From positions 53,536 to 117,535 of the forward strand of contig LSKF01000120.1 of NCBI GenBank assembly GCA_001556995.1: DNA of 64,000 nt, written 5' to 3'. Origin of the DNA: Erythrobacteraceae bacterium CCH12-C2. Its GTDB lineage: Bacteria; Pseudomonadota; Alphaproteobacteria; Sphingomonadales; Sphingomonadaceae. A model generated the notes under the pieces. It ran no database searches. It saw only the letters and a list, made by a program, of their open reading frames with translations, and was not told where the DNA came from. Shown in pieces: positions 16,766 through 24,075 of the stretch; position 1 is the stretch's first letter; the number at the start of each line of letters is the position of its first letter. Made by a program: the position numbers and the translations under genes.

Positions 16766-17704
16766 ATGAAGCTCGGCGATCCTACCCTCGATCAACTGCG
16801 CATTTTCCTCGCTGTGGCCGAGCATGGCAGCTTTGGCGGCGCGGCGGCCGCCATGGGGCGCGCAGTGTCGGCGGTGTCTTATGGAATTGCGCAATTGGAG
16901 GCGCAGCTGGGCCTCAGCCTGTTCGAGCGCGAAGGCTCGCGCCGTCCGGTGCTGACGGCGGCGGGAGCGGGGCTGCTGGCCGAGGCGCGGCGTGTGGCCG
17001 ACGGGGTCGATGCACTGCTGGCCAAGGCCCGCTCGCTCCATGCGGGGCAAGAGCCTTCGCTGACGCTGGTGGTCGACGTGATGGTCCCGAGCGAGGTCAC
17101 CGCGCGGGTGCTGGGCGAATTCCGGCGCATGTTCCCGACTTGCGCGCTGACCTTGCGGATCGAAGGATTGGGCGCGGTCGCATCCTGCCTGATTGAAGGC
17201 GGGGCCGATCTCGCCATCGGCGGGCCGGTCATCGGCGATCAACCCGCGCTGGAGCGGCAGGCGGTGGGGGAGGTCGACCTGATCCCCGTCGCCGCGCCCT
17301 CGCACCCCTTGGCACAGGCCGGTATCGCGCCGGGAGAAAGCCGCCGCCACCTGCAATTGGTGTTGACCGACCGCTCGCCGCTGACGGAAGGCCGCGAGTT
17401 TTCTGTCCTGAGCCCGCTCATCTGGCGGCTGGGCGATCTGGGGGCGAAGCATTCGCTGCTGAAAGAAGGCCTCGGTTGGGGCAACATGCCGCGCGGCATG
17501 GTCGCGGGCGATCTCGCGAGCGGCGCGCTGGTGGCACTGGACCTTCCGGAAAAGCCGGGGGCGCATTACGGCCTCAACGCGCTGTGGCGGCGCGACACGC
17601 GGCTCGGCCCTGCGGCGAGCTGGCTGGTGGATGCGTTCAAGGCGGGGTTGGCAGGAAACCCAGACGTTTCCCCTAACGTCACCCCAGCGCAAGCTGGGGC
17701 CTAG
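16766..17704 (+). CDS. LysR-family transcriptional regulator
   Basis: A 312-residue regulator. The winged helix-turn-helix is at about residues 1-65 (LDQLRIFLAVAEHGSFGGAAAAMGRAVSAVSYGIAQLE), followed by a periplasmic-binding-protein-like effector domain at about 90-295. It is divergent from the pirin and azoreductase genes, its likely targets. The last eight residues (VTPAQAGA) and the stop codon are encoded by one arm of a dispersed palindromic repeat, so the natural C-terminus has probably been replaced or extended by it. Confidence 0.92.
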   Translation: MKLGDPTLDQLRIFLAVAEHGSFGGAAAAMGRAVSAVSYGIAQLEAQLGLSLFEREGSRRPVLTAAGAGLLAEARRVADGVDALLAKARSLHAGQEPSLTLVVDVMVPSEVTARVLGEFRRMFPTCALTLRIEGLGAVASCLIEGGADLAIGGPVIGDQPALERQAVGEVDLIPVAAPSHPLAQAGIAPGESRRHLQLVLTDRSPLTEGREFSVLSPLIWRLGDLGAKHSLLKEGLGWGNMPRGMVAGDLASGALVALDLPEKPGAHYGLNALWRRDTRLGPAASWLVDAFKAGLAGNPDVSPNVTPAQAGA

Positions 17705-17757
17705 GGCCGCATAGAACAGCGCTTGCCGCCCTAGGTCCCAGCTTGCGCTGGGATGAC
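17678..17757. repeat. Paired REP-like palindromes between convergent genes
   Basis: Two arms in opposite orientation, 17678-17706 and 17728-17757. Each contains a small palindrome (CCCAGC GCAA GCTGGG type) ending in CCTAGG, and together they can form one long hairpin. The CTAG of each arm provides the TAG stop of the gene entering it from that side. Related copies occur at 40119-40148, 40711-40740 and 54487-54577. Confidence 0.85.
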
Positions 17758-18399
17758 GGCAGTGGGGGCATCTGGTCCAAAAAATGTCGCCGCATCGCCC
17801 GCCTGCCACAGCGCGAATTTGGGCATGATGGCGGCGAAAAGTTCCGACGCCGCGTGGCCGTCAAGCCACCTCTGCAAGCGCGGCAGAGGTTGCTGCGCGA
17901 ACCACGCGGGGTCGATGGCAGCAAACTGGCGAATGAAGGGGAACAGGGCGATATCGGTGAGGGTGCGGGATTGCCCGCAAAGGTAAGGCCCGCTTTCCAA
18001 CCGCGCCTCCAGCGGGACGAGCAGCGCGAGGGCGGCGGCGCGGTGATCGGTGATGCCGTCCTCCTCGTACCGACCCGGATACTTGGCGCGGTCGAGGTGG
18101 TGCTTGAATGGCCCGTCGTTCACCGCGATCAGCCCGCCGTCATCGCCCGCCAGCCAGCCCTCGGGGTCATGCTGCGCGAGCGCCCAGCGCATGATGCCGA
18201 GGCTCTCGTCGATGATGGTGCCATCGGCCAGAACCAGCACCGGTACGGTCGCTTTGGGCGAGGCTTCAGCAAGCTGCGGCGGCTTGGCGGCGAGCTTCAC
18301 TTCGCGCAATTCGACGGTGATCCCCGCCACCCACAAGGCCATGCGCGCGCGGATGGCATAGGGGCAGCGGCGGAAGGAATAGAGGATCGGCGAACTCAT
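17731..18399 (-). CDS. Glutathione S-transferase family protein
   Basis: A 222-residue GST. The N-terminal thioredoxin-like domain begins [18 protein letters not shown], with Cys-Pro-Tyr near residue 12, followed by the glutathione-site segment [18 protein letters not shown] (about 46-63). The helical domain has [14 protein letters not shown]. The start is the ATG at 18399, overlapping the trhO stop by four bases (ATGA), so it is the last gene of the ilvE-orf-trhO-gst operon. The C-terminal VIPAQAGT and the stop come from the palindromic repeat at 17728-17757. Substrate unknown. Confidence 0.9.
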   Translation of the reverse strand: MSSPILYSFRRCPYAIRARMALWVAGITVELREVKLAAKPPQLAEASPKATVPVLVLADGTIIDESLGIMRWALAQHDPEGWLAGDDGGLIAVNDGPFKHHLDRAKYPGRYEEDGITDHRAAALALLVPLEARLESGPYLCGQSRTLTDIALFPFIRQFAAIDPAWFAQQPLPRLQRWLDGHAASELFAAIMPKFALWQAGDAATFFGPDAPTAVIPAQAGT

Positions 18400-19334
18400 T
18401 CCTTCGGCAATCGCACCGCGCCGACATGCAATTCGCCCCGCGCCTTGGCGAGGGCTTCCTGCCGCTGGCGCTCGGCATAGCCGGCGCGTTGTTCGGGAGT
18501 GCGTTCGTGGATGCAGACGGGGCAGCTCACGCCGTCCTCGTAATCGGGGTGCGCGAGCGCTTCGGCATCGAGCGGGCGGCGGCAAGCGCGGCACAGCTGG
18601 AACGTGCCCTGTTCGAGGCCATGGCGCACCGTCACCCGCTCATCAAAGACGAAGCATTCGCCTTCCCACAGGCTCTGCTGCGCAGGCACTTGTTCAAGAT
18701 ATTTGAGAATGCCGCCCTTGAGGTGATAGACTTCGTCAATCCCCTCGGCGCGCAGGAAGCTTGTGGATTTCTCGCAGCGAATGCCGCCGGTGCAGAACAT
18801 CGCCACGCGTTTCTTGCCATCGAGCAATTCCTCGCGGTGTTCGCGGAACCAGGCGGGAAAATCGCGGAAGGTGGGCGTGCGCGGATCGACCGCGCCTGCG
18901 AATGTGCCGACTGCGACTTCGTAATCGTTGCGGGTGTCGATCACCACCGTATCGGGGTCGGCGATCAGCGCGTTCCAATCATGCGGGTCGACATAGTGAC
19001 CCGCGCTGAGGGTCGGGTTGATGTCGGGCTCGCCCATGGTCACGATCTCGCGCTTCACCCGCACCTTCATGCGGTAGAACGGCGTCGCGGGCGCCCCTGA
19101 AAACTTCACGTCGAGCTCCGCGCACCCCGGCAGCGCCCGGATCATATCGAGCACCGCCGCCAGCGCGTTATCGGTGCCCGCAATGGTGCCATTGATCCCC
19201 TCGCGCGCGAGCAGCAGCGTGCCCTTAATCCCCGCCGCCTCGCAGGCGGCGAGCAGGGGCGCGCGCAGGGCCTCGGGATCAGAGAAGGGCGTAAACTTGT
19301 AGAGCGCGGCGACTTGGATGGGCTGCGGGGTCAT
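18396..19334 (-). CDS. trhO: tRNA uridine(34) hydroxylase TrhO (rhodanese domain)
   Basis: A 312-residue YceA/TrhO protein, which uses O2 to hydroxylate U34 of certain tRNAs in the 5-methoxyuridine pathway. It has an N-terminal acylphosphatase-like part ([14 protein letters not shown]) and a rhodanese domain around 120-220 with DTRNDYEV and the catalytic-loop [13 protein letters not shown] cysteine-rich C-terminus follows ([17 protein letters not shown]). The ATG at 19334 overlaps the preceding small gene's stop by four bases; an in-frame start 14 codons upstream would overlap it more. Translationally coupled on both sides. Confidence 0.93.
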   Translation of the reverse strand: MTPQPIQVAALYKFTPFSDPEALRAPLLAACEAAGIKGTLLLAREGINGTIAGTDNALAAVLDMIRALPGCAELDVKFSGAPATPFYRMKVRVKREIVTMGEPDINPTLSAGHYVDPHDWNALIADPDTVVIDTRNDYEVAVGTFAGAVDPRTPTFRDFPAWFREHREELLDGKKRVAMFCTGGIRCEKSTSFLRAEGIDEVYHLKGGILKYLEQVPAQQSLWEGECFVFDERVTVRHGLEQGTFQLCRACRRPLDAEALAHPDYEDGVSCPVCIHERTPEQRAGYAERQRQEALAKARGELHVGAVRLPKE

Positions 19335-19729
19335 CCCTCTACCGCCTTGCCCGTGCTTGCCGGTCCTCCAGAGCATGGCGATGCGCCGAGGGACACCGCG
19401 AGGCCGCGCTTCTCGAGCGTGATCGGACCGCCAATCTTACAGCCTTCGAGCGATGGGCCCGGCCCGTTCAAACGGAACATCCGCTTCGACCCGTCCTCCA
19501 TCCTGACGAAGACGGCCTGGCTCTCACGGGGCTGGAAGCGTCTCTCCACGATTGCGCCTGTGCCGAGGTAGGCGGCGGATATAATCTCCGGCGTCTGCGC
19601 ACGCAGCGCTTCGCGCCGCTCGGTCCACCAGACCTTAACGGAAAGGAGCAATCCCGCTATCGCAAGGAATGCCACGGCCACTCCCACCCACTCGCGGCGC
19701 CACAAGGGTTGGCGGAAGGGATCGCCCAT
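19331..19729 (-). CDS. Small single-pass membrane protein of unknown function
   Basis: A 132-residue protein with one hydrophobic helix near residues 14-32 ([21 protein letters not shown]) and a roughly 95-residue soluble domain, probably periplasmic. I do not recognise the family. Its ATG is four bases after the ilvE stop and its own stop overlaps the trhO start, so it is firmly within that operon and likely real despite being unrecognised. Confidence 0.75.
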   Translation of the reverse strand: MGDPFRQPLWRREWVGVAVAFLAIAGLLLSVKVWWTERREALRAQTPEIISAAYLGTGAIVERRFQPRESQAVFVRMEDGSKRMFRLNGPGPSLEGCKIGGPITLEKRGLAVSLGASPCSGGPASTGKAVEG

Positions 19730-19733
19730 GCGC

Positions 19734-20810
19734 CTATATCCGCATCACCCAGCCGTGGGTGTCCGCGATCCGGCCGGTCTGGAGGCCCACCAGCGTTTCG
19801 CGCAGGGCCGCGGTGGTCTGACCGATCCCGCCTGCACCGATGGTGAATTCGCCGTCGTGCGAGGCGACTTTGCCGACCGCTGTCACCACCGCTGCCGTGC
19901 CGCAGGCGAGCACTTCGACCAGATGGCCGCTCGCCGCGTCCGCGCGCCATTGGTCGATGGCGTAGGGGGATTCGGAGACTGTGAGGCCCTGTTCTTCCAG
20001 CAGCGTCATCAGGCTGTCGCGGGTGATGCCGGGGAGGATCGTGCCGGTCAGCGGCGGGGTGATGACGGTGCCATCGGCGAAGACGAAGAACAGGTTCATG
20101 CCGCCCAGTTCCTCGACCCAGCGGCGCTCGACCGCATCGAGGAACAGCACTTGGTCATGGCCCATCGCAAAGGCCTGTCCGGTGGGCACAAGGCTGGCAG
20201 CGTAATTGCCCCCGCACTTGGCCGCCCCAGTGCCGCCGGGGGCGGCGCGGGTGTAGTCGGAAATCCAGATGCTCACCGCCTTGGCGCCGGACTTGAAGTA
20301 ATTGCCGGCCGGACTTGCGATGACGATGAACTTGTATTTCTTCGCCGGACGCACCCCGAGGAAGGCCTCGGTCGCGATCATGAAGGGCCGCAGGTACAGC
20401 GAGCCGCCCTCGACCGCCGGATACCAGTCGCCATCCACCTCCAGCAGCGCGCGGATGCTGGCAATGAACAGCTCGGGCGGGAGATGCGGCATCGCCAGCC
20501 GGTCCGCCGAAGCGTTGAAGCGTGCGGCGTTGGCTTCGGGCCGGAACAGGCCGAGTGCGCCATCGGGATGGCGATAGGCCTTGAGGCCTTCGAAGATTTC
20601 CTGCGCATAGTGCAGCACACTCGCCGCCGGATCGAGCGGGATGGGGCCGCGCGGGGCCACCGTGGGGGTCTGCCAGCCGCCCAGCGCCTCGTCATAGTCG
20701 ATCACGACCATGTGATCGGTGAACACGGTCCCGAAGCCGGGATCAGCGATCAACTGCTCGCGGATGTCGGCGGGCGTAGGCGCGGGGTGGGGGAGGCGGA
20801 TAAAGTCCAT
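19734..20810 (-). CDS. ilvE: Branched-chain amino acid aminotransferase
   Basis: A 358-residue fold-type IV PLP enzyme that interconverts Leu, Ile and Val with their 2-oxo acids. Key segments are YAQEIFEGLKAYR (about residues 69-81), LYLRPFMIAT, and GAAKCGGNYAAS, which carries the PLP-binding Lys. EELGGMNLFFVF and LTGTILPGITRDSL complete the cofactor site. The length matches the long IlvE/BCAT form. The ATG at 20810 begins the conserved sequence; an upstream in-frame ATG adds 23 unrelated residues. It is the first protein gene of a four-gene operon and is preceded by a 370-base hairpin-rich leader. Confidence 0.95.
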   Translation of the reverse strand: MDFIRLPHPAPTPADIREQLIADPGFGTVFTDHMVVIDYDEALGGWQTPTVAPRGPIPLDPAASVLHYAQEIFEGLKAYRHPDGALGLFRPEANAARFNASADRLAMPHLPPELFIASIRALLEVDGDWYPAVEGGSLYLRPFMIATEAFLGVRPAKKYKFIVIASPAGNYFKSGAKAVSIWISDYTRAAPGGTGAAKCGGNYAASLVPTGQAFAMGHDQVLFLDAVERRWVEELGGMNLFFVFADGTVITPPLTGTILPGITRDSLMTLLEEQGLTVSESPYAIDQWRADAASGHLVEVLACGTAAVVTAVGKVASHDGEFTIGAGGIGQTTAALRETLVGLQTGRIADTHGWVMRI

Positions 20811-20963
20811 GGCAAAGCGCCTAATGCTGCACGGTCCCAAGGGCAAGACACGTGTTGGCAGTGCCTGCCCCTCCACCATCCCGAGGATGGTCCCATTGCA
20901 TTAAAGGGGGAGGCCTGAACGGTCGCATCGCGACCGCAAGGCCGACCGGCCGCCCGCAGGTGC

Positions 20964-20982
20964 TCGAGCCCGCAGGGCTCGA
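20964..20982. promoter_or_regulatory. Perfect 8-bp hairpin in ilvE leader
   Basis: TCGAGCCC and GGGCTCGA pair around a GCA triloop. It lies between the terminator-like hairpin and the ilvE start and could shape the mRNA 5' region. Confidence 0.5.
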
Positions 20983-20995
20983 AACGCACCGAGGA

Positions 20996-21017
20996 CGAAC
21001 CCGCGGAGGCGGGTTCG
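20996..21017. promoter_or_regulatory. Perfect 9-bp hairpin in ilvE leader
   Basis: CGAACCCGC and GCGGGTTCG pair around a four-base loop. It follows the terminator-like hairpin in the direction of ilvE transcription. Confidence 0.5.
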
Positions 21018-21032
21018 CAAAACAAACAATGA

Positions 21033-21069
21033 AAAGGGCGCTTCCAGCCCGTCGGTGGAAACGCCCTTT
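21033..21069 (-). terminator. Intrinsic terminator or attenuator between tiny ORF and ilvE
   Basis: On the minus strand an 8-bp GC-rich stem (AAAGGGCG with CGCCCTTT) continues after one mismatch into five more pairs around a nine-base loop, and is followed by TTTCATTGTTTG. It lies 54 bases after the tiny ORF stop and about 220 bases before ilvE, the layout of an attenuator. Confidence 0.65.
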
Positions 21070-21122
21070 CATGGTCAGCGGCCAGGAAGTGCCGCTCACG
21101 AAGCCTCTAAGGGTATCCGAAA

Positions 21123-21179
21123 TTACCGATAGTGCCTCGCGCGGAAACTTGCCGACCTCTCTGCTGAACCATGAGACAT
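21123..21179 (-). CDS. Tiny leader ORF with extended Shine-Dalgarno
   Basis: ATG at 21179 opens an 18-codon frame, MSHGSAERSASFRARHYR, ending in TAA. Directly upstream on the minus strand, GAAAGGAGGTGATCC (21195-21181) is a 15-base perfect complement of the 3' end of alphaproteobacterial 16S rRNA, far more than needed for an ordinary gene. A terminator-like hairpin follows at 21069-21033, then ilvE. The peptide has no Leu, Ile or Val run, so it is not a classical branched-chain attenuator peptide; it is rich in Arg, Ser and Ala. It could be a regulatory uORF or a small protein. Confidence 0.5.
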   Translation of the reverse strand: MSHGSAERSASFRARHYR

Positions 21180-21180
21180 C

Positions 21181-21195
21181 GGATCACCTCCTTTC
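21181..21195 (-). promoter_or_regulatory. Extreme Shine-Dalgarno sequence
   Basis: GAAAGGAGGTGATCC on the minus strand matches the 16S rRNA 3' tail over 15 bases and sits one base before the ATG at 21179. Read on the plus strand it equals the 16S 3' end itself. Confidence 0.7.
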
Positions 21196-21358
21196 GCGCT
21201 AGTGTGCCAAGACCCTCTCGTTTCACCGGGGGCCGAGGACCGCGTTCGCCGCTGGCCTCGGGTGTTGTTTTGAATCATGTGATTCGTCAGGACAAGTCTT
21301 GTTTATTTCTTTTCCCACGTCATAATCACACTTCGCCGGTCGAGAACCGGGATGCAGC

Positions 21359-21383
21359 GCCTGAGGGAAACCTCGGGCGTTTT
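21359..21383 (+). terminator. Plus-strand terminator-like hairpin
   Basis: GCCTGAGG and CCTCGGGC pair (one G-T pair) around a GAAA tetraloop, followed by GTTTT. No plus-strand gene precedes it, so it may end an unannotated small RNA or be incidental. Confidence 0.4.
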
Positions 21384-21460
21384 GCATTTGGGGCGCGGCA
21401 TGTGGACAGGCTGTGCGTGAACCTGTGGATATTAATGTATAGAATCGCTCGGCGGGTCGC

Positions 21461-22006
21461 CTAGCGGCAATCCTCGATCACCCGGCTGACCTCGGCATGG
21501 CTGGGCAGATAGAGCGGCGGCATCCCTTGTGCGCCGATCGCGAACTTCCCCTTCGAAAGGGCCATTGCATCGAGCAACGCAAGGTCGCCGGGCATGGTAG
21601 CCTCAGGCGGACCCTCGCCCATCCGAAGCGGCAAGGCTCCAGCCTCGGTCTCGGTCCGGATTTCTGCAACCGGTGAGCGAGCGGCGCTGGAAGGCAAGGT
21701 CAGAAACATCGTCTTCCGGCCGCGCTCGCAGCGCAAGCGTGCGAGCGCAGTATTGTCTTGGCTGAGGAAGGTGGCTGCGCTGCCCCCCAATACCGCCTCG
21801 TAACGCCATTGGCCCGGCGTAACGGCGGCATCGATCCAGGTGTCGGAAAGAAACCCGCTCACTGCGGGCGCGGGCGAGGGCGCAGGGGTTGGTCGGGCAA
21901 TAGAGGCGGGCGCCGGTGCGGGAGCCGGTTCTGCCGGCGCGGAGACGCAGGCGGGCAAGGCGAGGCTGATGGCCAGCGCGGGGGCGAGGCGATGGGCGGC
22001 TTTCAT
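21461..22006 (-). CDS. Predicted lipoprotein of unknown function
   Basis: A 181-residue protein. It has a lipoprotein signal peptide with lipobox LPAC at about residues 18-21, then an Ala/Pro-rich linker (about 24-50) and a globular domain with WRYEAVLGGSAATF and a Cys pair (LRCERG, IEDCR). The ATG at 22006 starts the signal; upstream in-frame codons would bury it. I do not recognise the family. The head-to-head neighbour is tlyA, with 35 bases between the starts. Confidence 0.75.
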   Translation of the reverse strand: MKAAHRLAPALAISLALPACVSAPAEPAPAPAPASIARPTPAPSPAPAVSGFLSDTWIDAAVTPGQWRYEAVLGGSAATFLSQDNTALARLRCERGRKTMFLTLPSSAARSPVAEIRTETEAGALPLRMGEGPPEATMPGDLALLDAMALSKGKFAIGAQGMPPLYLPSHAEVSRVIEDCR

Positions 22007-22041
22007 CCCTGCATTGTGCGCGCTAGAGCCTTGGCTTGTCC

Positions 22042-22806
22042 ATGCCTGATCACCCACCCCGCCTGCCAAAAGCCCAAAAGCGCCGTGTCGACCAACTGCT
22101 GGTCGAGCGCGGCCTCGCCGAAAGTCGCGCGCGGGCGCAGGCGCTGGTGATGGCGGGGCTGGTATTCGCGGGCAAGACCAAGATCGCCAAGCCCGGTCAG
22201 CAACTCGCTGAAGACATCGCGCTGGAGGTGCGCGGCCGCGATCATCCCTGGGTCAGCCGGGGCGGGATCAAGCTGGCGCATGCAATCGACCATTTCGGGC
22301 TCGATCCGGCGGGCGCGGTGGCAATGGATATTGGCTCGTCGACCGGCGGGTTCACCGACGTACTTCTCACCCACGGTGCAGCTCATGTGTTCTGCGTCGA
22401 CAGCGGCACCAACCAGCTTGCGTGGCGGCTGCGCGAGGACCCGCGTGTGACCGTGCTGGAACAAACCAGCGCGCGCATCCTCACGCCGCAGCACATCGAC
22501 CGGGCGTGCAACTGGGTGGTGTGCGATGCGAGCTTTATCAGCCTCGCCAAGGTGCTCGACGTGCCGCTTGGGCTGGCGGCGCCGCAGTGTCAGCTGGTCG
22601 CGCTGATCAAGCCGCAATTCGAAGTGGGGCGCGAGGAGGTCGGCAAGGGCGGGGTGGTGCGCGATCCGGCGCTGCATGCGCGGGTGTGTGAGGAGGTGCG
22701 CTTTTGGCTCGAAGGGCTGGGCTGGGCGGTCACGGGTATCGTGCCAAGTCCGATCACTGGACCTGAAGGCAATGTGGAATTCTTGATCGCTGCCACGCGG
22801 GGGTGA
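22042..22806 (+). CDS. tlyA: TlyA family rRNA 2'-O-methyltransferase
   Basis: A 254-residue protein with an N-terminal S4 RNA-binding domain (RVDQLLVERGLAESRARAQALV, about 15-75) and an FtsJ-type methyltransferase domain. The S-adenosylmethionine loop is DIGSSTGGFTDVLL near 88-101, and the later motifs CDASFISL and LIKPQFEVG carry catalytic Asp and Lys. Family members methylate cytidines in 16S and 23S rRNA; older annotations call it haemolysin A. The ATG at 22042 is preferred over a TTG two codons upstream. Confidence 0.92.
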   Translation: MPDHPPRLPKAQKRRVDQLLVERGLAESRARAQALVMAGLVFAGKTKIAKPGQQLAEDIALEVRGRDHPWVSRGGIKLAHAIDHFGLDPAGAVAMDIGSSTGGFTDVLLTHGAAHVFCVDSGTNQLAWRLREDPRVTVLEQTSARILTPQHIDRACNWVVCDASFISLAKVLDVPLGLAAPQCQLVALIKPQFEVGREEVGKGGVVRDPALHARVCEEVRFWLEGLGWAVTGIVPSPITGPEGNVEFLIAATRG

Positions 22807-22825
22807 GCCGCCGCTCCCAAAGAAA

Positions 22826-22859
22826 AGACCGGCAGCAACCCGTGGGTCACTACCGGTCT
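22826..22859 (-). terminator. Terminator between tlyA and the repeat-rich lipoprotein gene
   Basis: AGACCGG and CCGGTCT pair, with a second ACCC/GGGT pairing inside. On the minus strand it is followed by TTTTCTTT, ending the lipoprotein transcript; on the plus strand a T-rich run also follows, so it may serve tlyA too. Confidence 0.75.
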
Positions 22860-22909
22860 CATTCTTTCCCGATCACGACCATCAGGCCGTGACTGGCAAG
22901 CCGTAAGGC

Positions 22910-23164
22910 TTACTGAGCCGGGGTGGCTTCGGCAGCCGGGGCTTCAGCAGCCATGGCATCGCCTTCGGCCGGAGCAGCTTCAGCAGCCATCGCATCGCCT
23001 TCAGCAGCCATGGCATCGCCTTCGGCCGGAGCAGCTTCAGCAGCCATCGCGTCTTCAGCAACGGCGGTTTCGTCAGCAGCGGTGTCAGCAGCTTCTTCAG
23101 CAGCCGGCGAGCAAGCAACAACGCCGAGGGCGAGGACGGCGGCGAGCGCAAAGGTCTTCTTCAT
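22910..23164 (-). CDS. Small Ala/Glu-rich lipoprotein with internal repeats
   Basis: An 84-residue protein. MKKTFALAAVLALGVVACSP is a lipoprotein signal with lipobox VVAC, the Cys being residue 19. The mature part is almost only Ala, Glu, Asp, Pro, Met and Thr, with repeated AAPAEGDAMAAE units and no aromatic residues, so it is probably disordered and acidic. The ATG at 23164 follows AGGGGAAA. It may be an abundant envelope lipoprotein; function unknown. The repeat array could change length between strains. Confidence 0.75.
   Translation of the reverse strand: MKKTFALAAVLALGVVACSPAAEEAADTAADETAVAEDAMAAEAAPAEGDAMAAEGDAMAAEAAPAEGDAMAAEAPAAEATPAQ
22951..23050. repeat. 57-bp tandem coding repeat
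   Basis: The unit beginning CCATGGCATCGCC at 22951 recurs at 23008 with a period of 57 bases (19 codons) and near-identical sequence, within the small lipoprotein gene. Shorter GCAGCC-type repeats flank it. Confidence 0.8.
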
Positions 23165-23479
23165 GTCATTTCCCCTGAAAGGCCGAAAAATTCGGACAAT
23201 AATGAGCGAAAGCGCGTTCGTTATAAACTTCCTGCAGCGATCGCGCTTCCGAATCACGGCAGGAATGTGGCACGCCTAGCAGAGGTTGTGCCAGCGGCCC
23301 AAGCCTTTCGTGCACTTCCCACGACTTTGTGCACCATCAAACCGCTGTTGCCGGGGAAGGTGGTTCATTGCGGGGCAATTTCTCAGCGATAAGTTGGCGT
23401 ATGTAGGGGGCTCTGTTATTCGCCACCGCATTGAAAGGGCGAGGGGCCAGTCCGGGCTGTTTCGCTCCAAGGAAACGCA
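23165..23479. other. Divergent promoter region, no gene seen
   Basis: These 315 bases separate the minus-strand lipoprotein gene from tspO. The part next to the lipoprotein gene is AT-richer and contains TATAAC on the minus strand as a possible -10. I see no clear -35 partner, operator or hairpin. Confidence 0.55.
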
Positions 23480-24028
23480 ATGAATGTTCTCGCCTCAAAG
23501 TCCCAGCTCCGCGCCAGTCTGCTGCGCTGGTCGCTGTTCATGGTGCCGCTGGTGCTGCTGATCGGCTTTGCCGCGGGAAAACTTGGTGGGCCGGACACAG
23601 CCTGGTTTGCCGGCCTCAACAAGCCCGCGATCTATCCGCCGCCGGTGGTGTTCGGCATTGTCTGGAGCATCCTGTTCGTCCTGATTGGCCTGTCGCTCGC
23701 CATCGTGGCCAGCGCGTGGGGCGCAGCGGGTCGCGTGGCGGCACTCATTGCCTTCGCAGTGCATTTCATCGGCACGCAGAGCTGGTCGGCGGTGTTTTTC
23801 GGGATGCAGGAGATGGTCGCCGGCCTGCTGGTGCTGGGCTACGGCATTGCGACCTTGCTGGTGGCGATTGCCCTGATCGGCCGGGTAAGGCGTGGGGCCG
23901 CGCTGCTGCTATTGCCCTATTTTGCGTGGTTGTGTTTTGCTGCGGTGCTTAACTACCAGTTCGTGACCGCCAACCCTGATGGCGGGCAGCGCGGAGCAAG
24001 TGGAGCGGAAACCCGGGTCGAATTGTAG
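23480..24028 (+). CDS. tspO: TspO/MBR family tryptophan-rich sensory protein
   Basis: A 182-residue, five-helix membrane protein. The signature WFAGLNKPAIYPPPVVFGIVWSILFVLIGLS spans helices 1-2 (about 42-72), followed by QSWSAVFFGMQEM and LLPYFAWLCFAAVLNYQF. It binds porphyrins or steroids; in Rhodobacter TspO modulates tetrapyrrole and photosynthesis gene expression through the AppA/PpsR system. The start has AAGGAAA upstream. The N-terminal 15 residues and the hydrophilic tail after about 165 are slightly longer than in the core family. Confidence 0.92.
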   Translation: MNVLASKSQLRASLLRWSLFMVPLVLLIGFAAGKLGGPDTAWFAGLNKPAIYPPPVVFGIVWSILFVLIGLSLAIVASAWGAAGRVAALIAFAVHFIGTQSWSAVFFGMQEMVAGLLVLGYGIATLLVAIALIGRVRRGAALLLLPYFAWLCFAAVLNYQFVTANPDGGQRGASGAETRVEL

Positions 24029-24075
24029 TCGCTGCGATACTGGACAAGCCGCCTTCCAATCGCCAAATACGCGCC

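Larger units (their letters stand above)
20811..21460. other. Hairpin-rich intergenic leader region upstream of ilvE
   Basis: No ordinary gene is supported in these 650 bases, and long frames crossing it are unconvincing. On the minus strand, toward ilvE, it holds a tiny ORF with an extreme Shine-Dalgarno site (21123-21195), a terminator-like hairpin (21033-21069) and two further perfect hairpins (20996-21017 and 20964-20982). On the plus strand it has a hairpin at 21336-21350 and a terminator-like one at 21359-21383. The 21240-21445 part is AT-richer, with three GANTC sites and two DnaA-box-like sequences. Confidence 0.7.

Noticed and set aside
16526..17809. 427-codon minus-strand frame opposite the LysR gene
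   Set aside because: The LysR gene has a clear helix-turn-helix and effector domain; the opposite frame includes translated palindromic repeat and has no domain.
21181..21195. Fragment of a 16S rRNA gene 3' end
   Set aside because: The match is limited to the 15-base tail; no upstream 16S sequence follows. The minus-strand ribosome-site reading explains it better.
20852..21202. 116-codon plus-strand ORF over the ilvE leader
   Set aside because: No ribosome site, no domain, and it crosses several perfect hairpins; best explained as noncoding.
22951..23050. Possible CRISPR-like array
   Set aside because: Repeats are contiguous coding repeats without unique spacers, inside a lipoprotein gene. 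No CRISPR array or cas gene is visible in the window.
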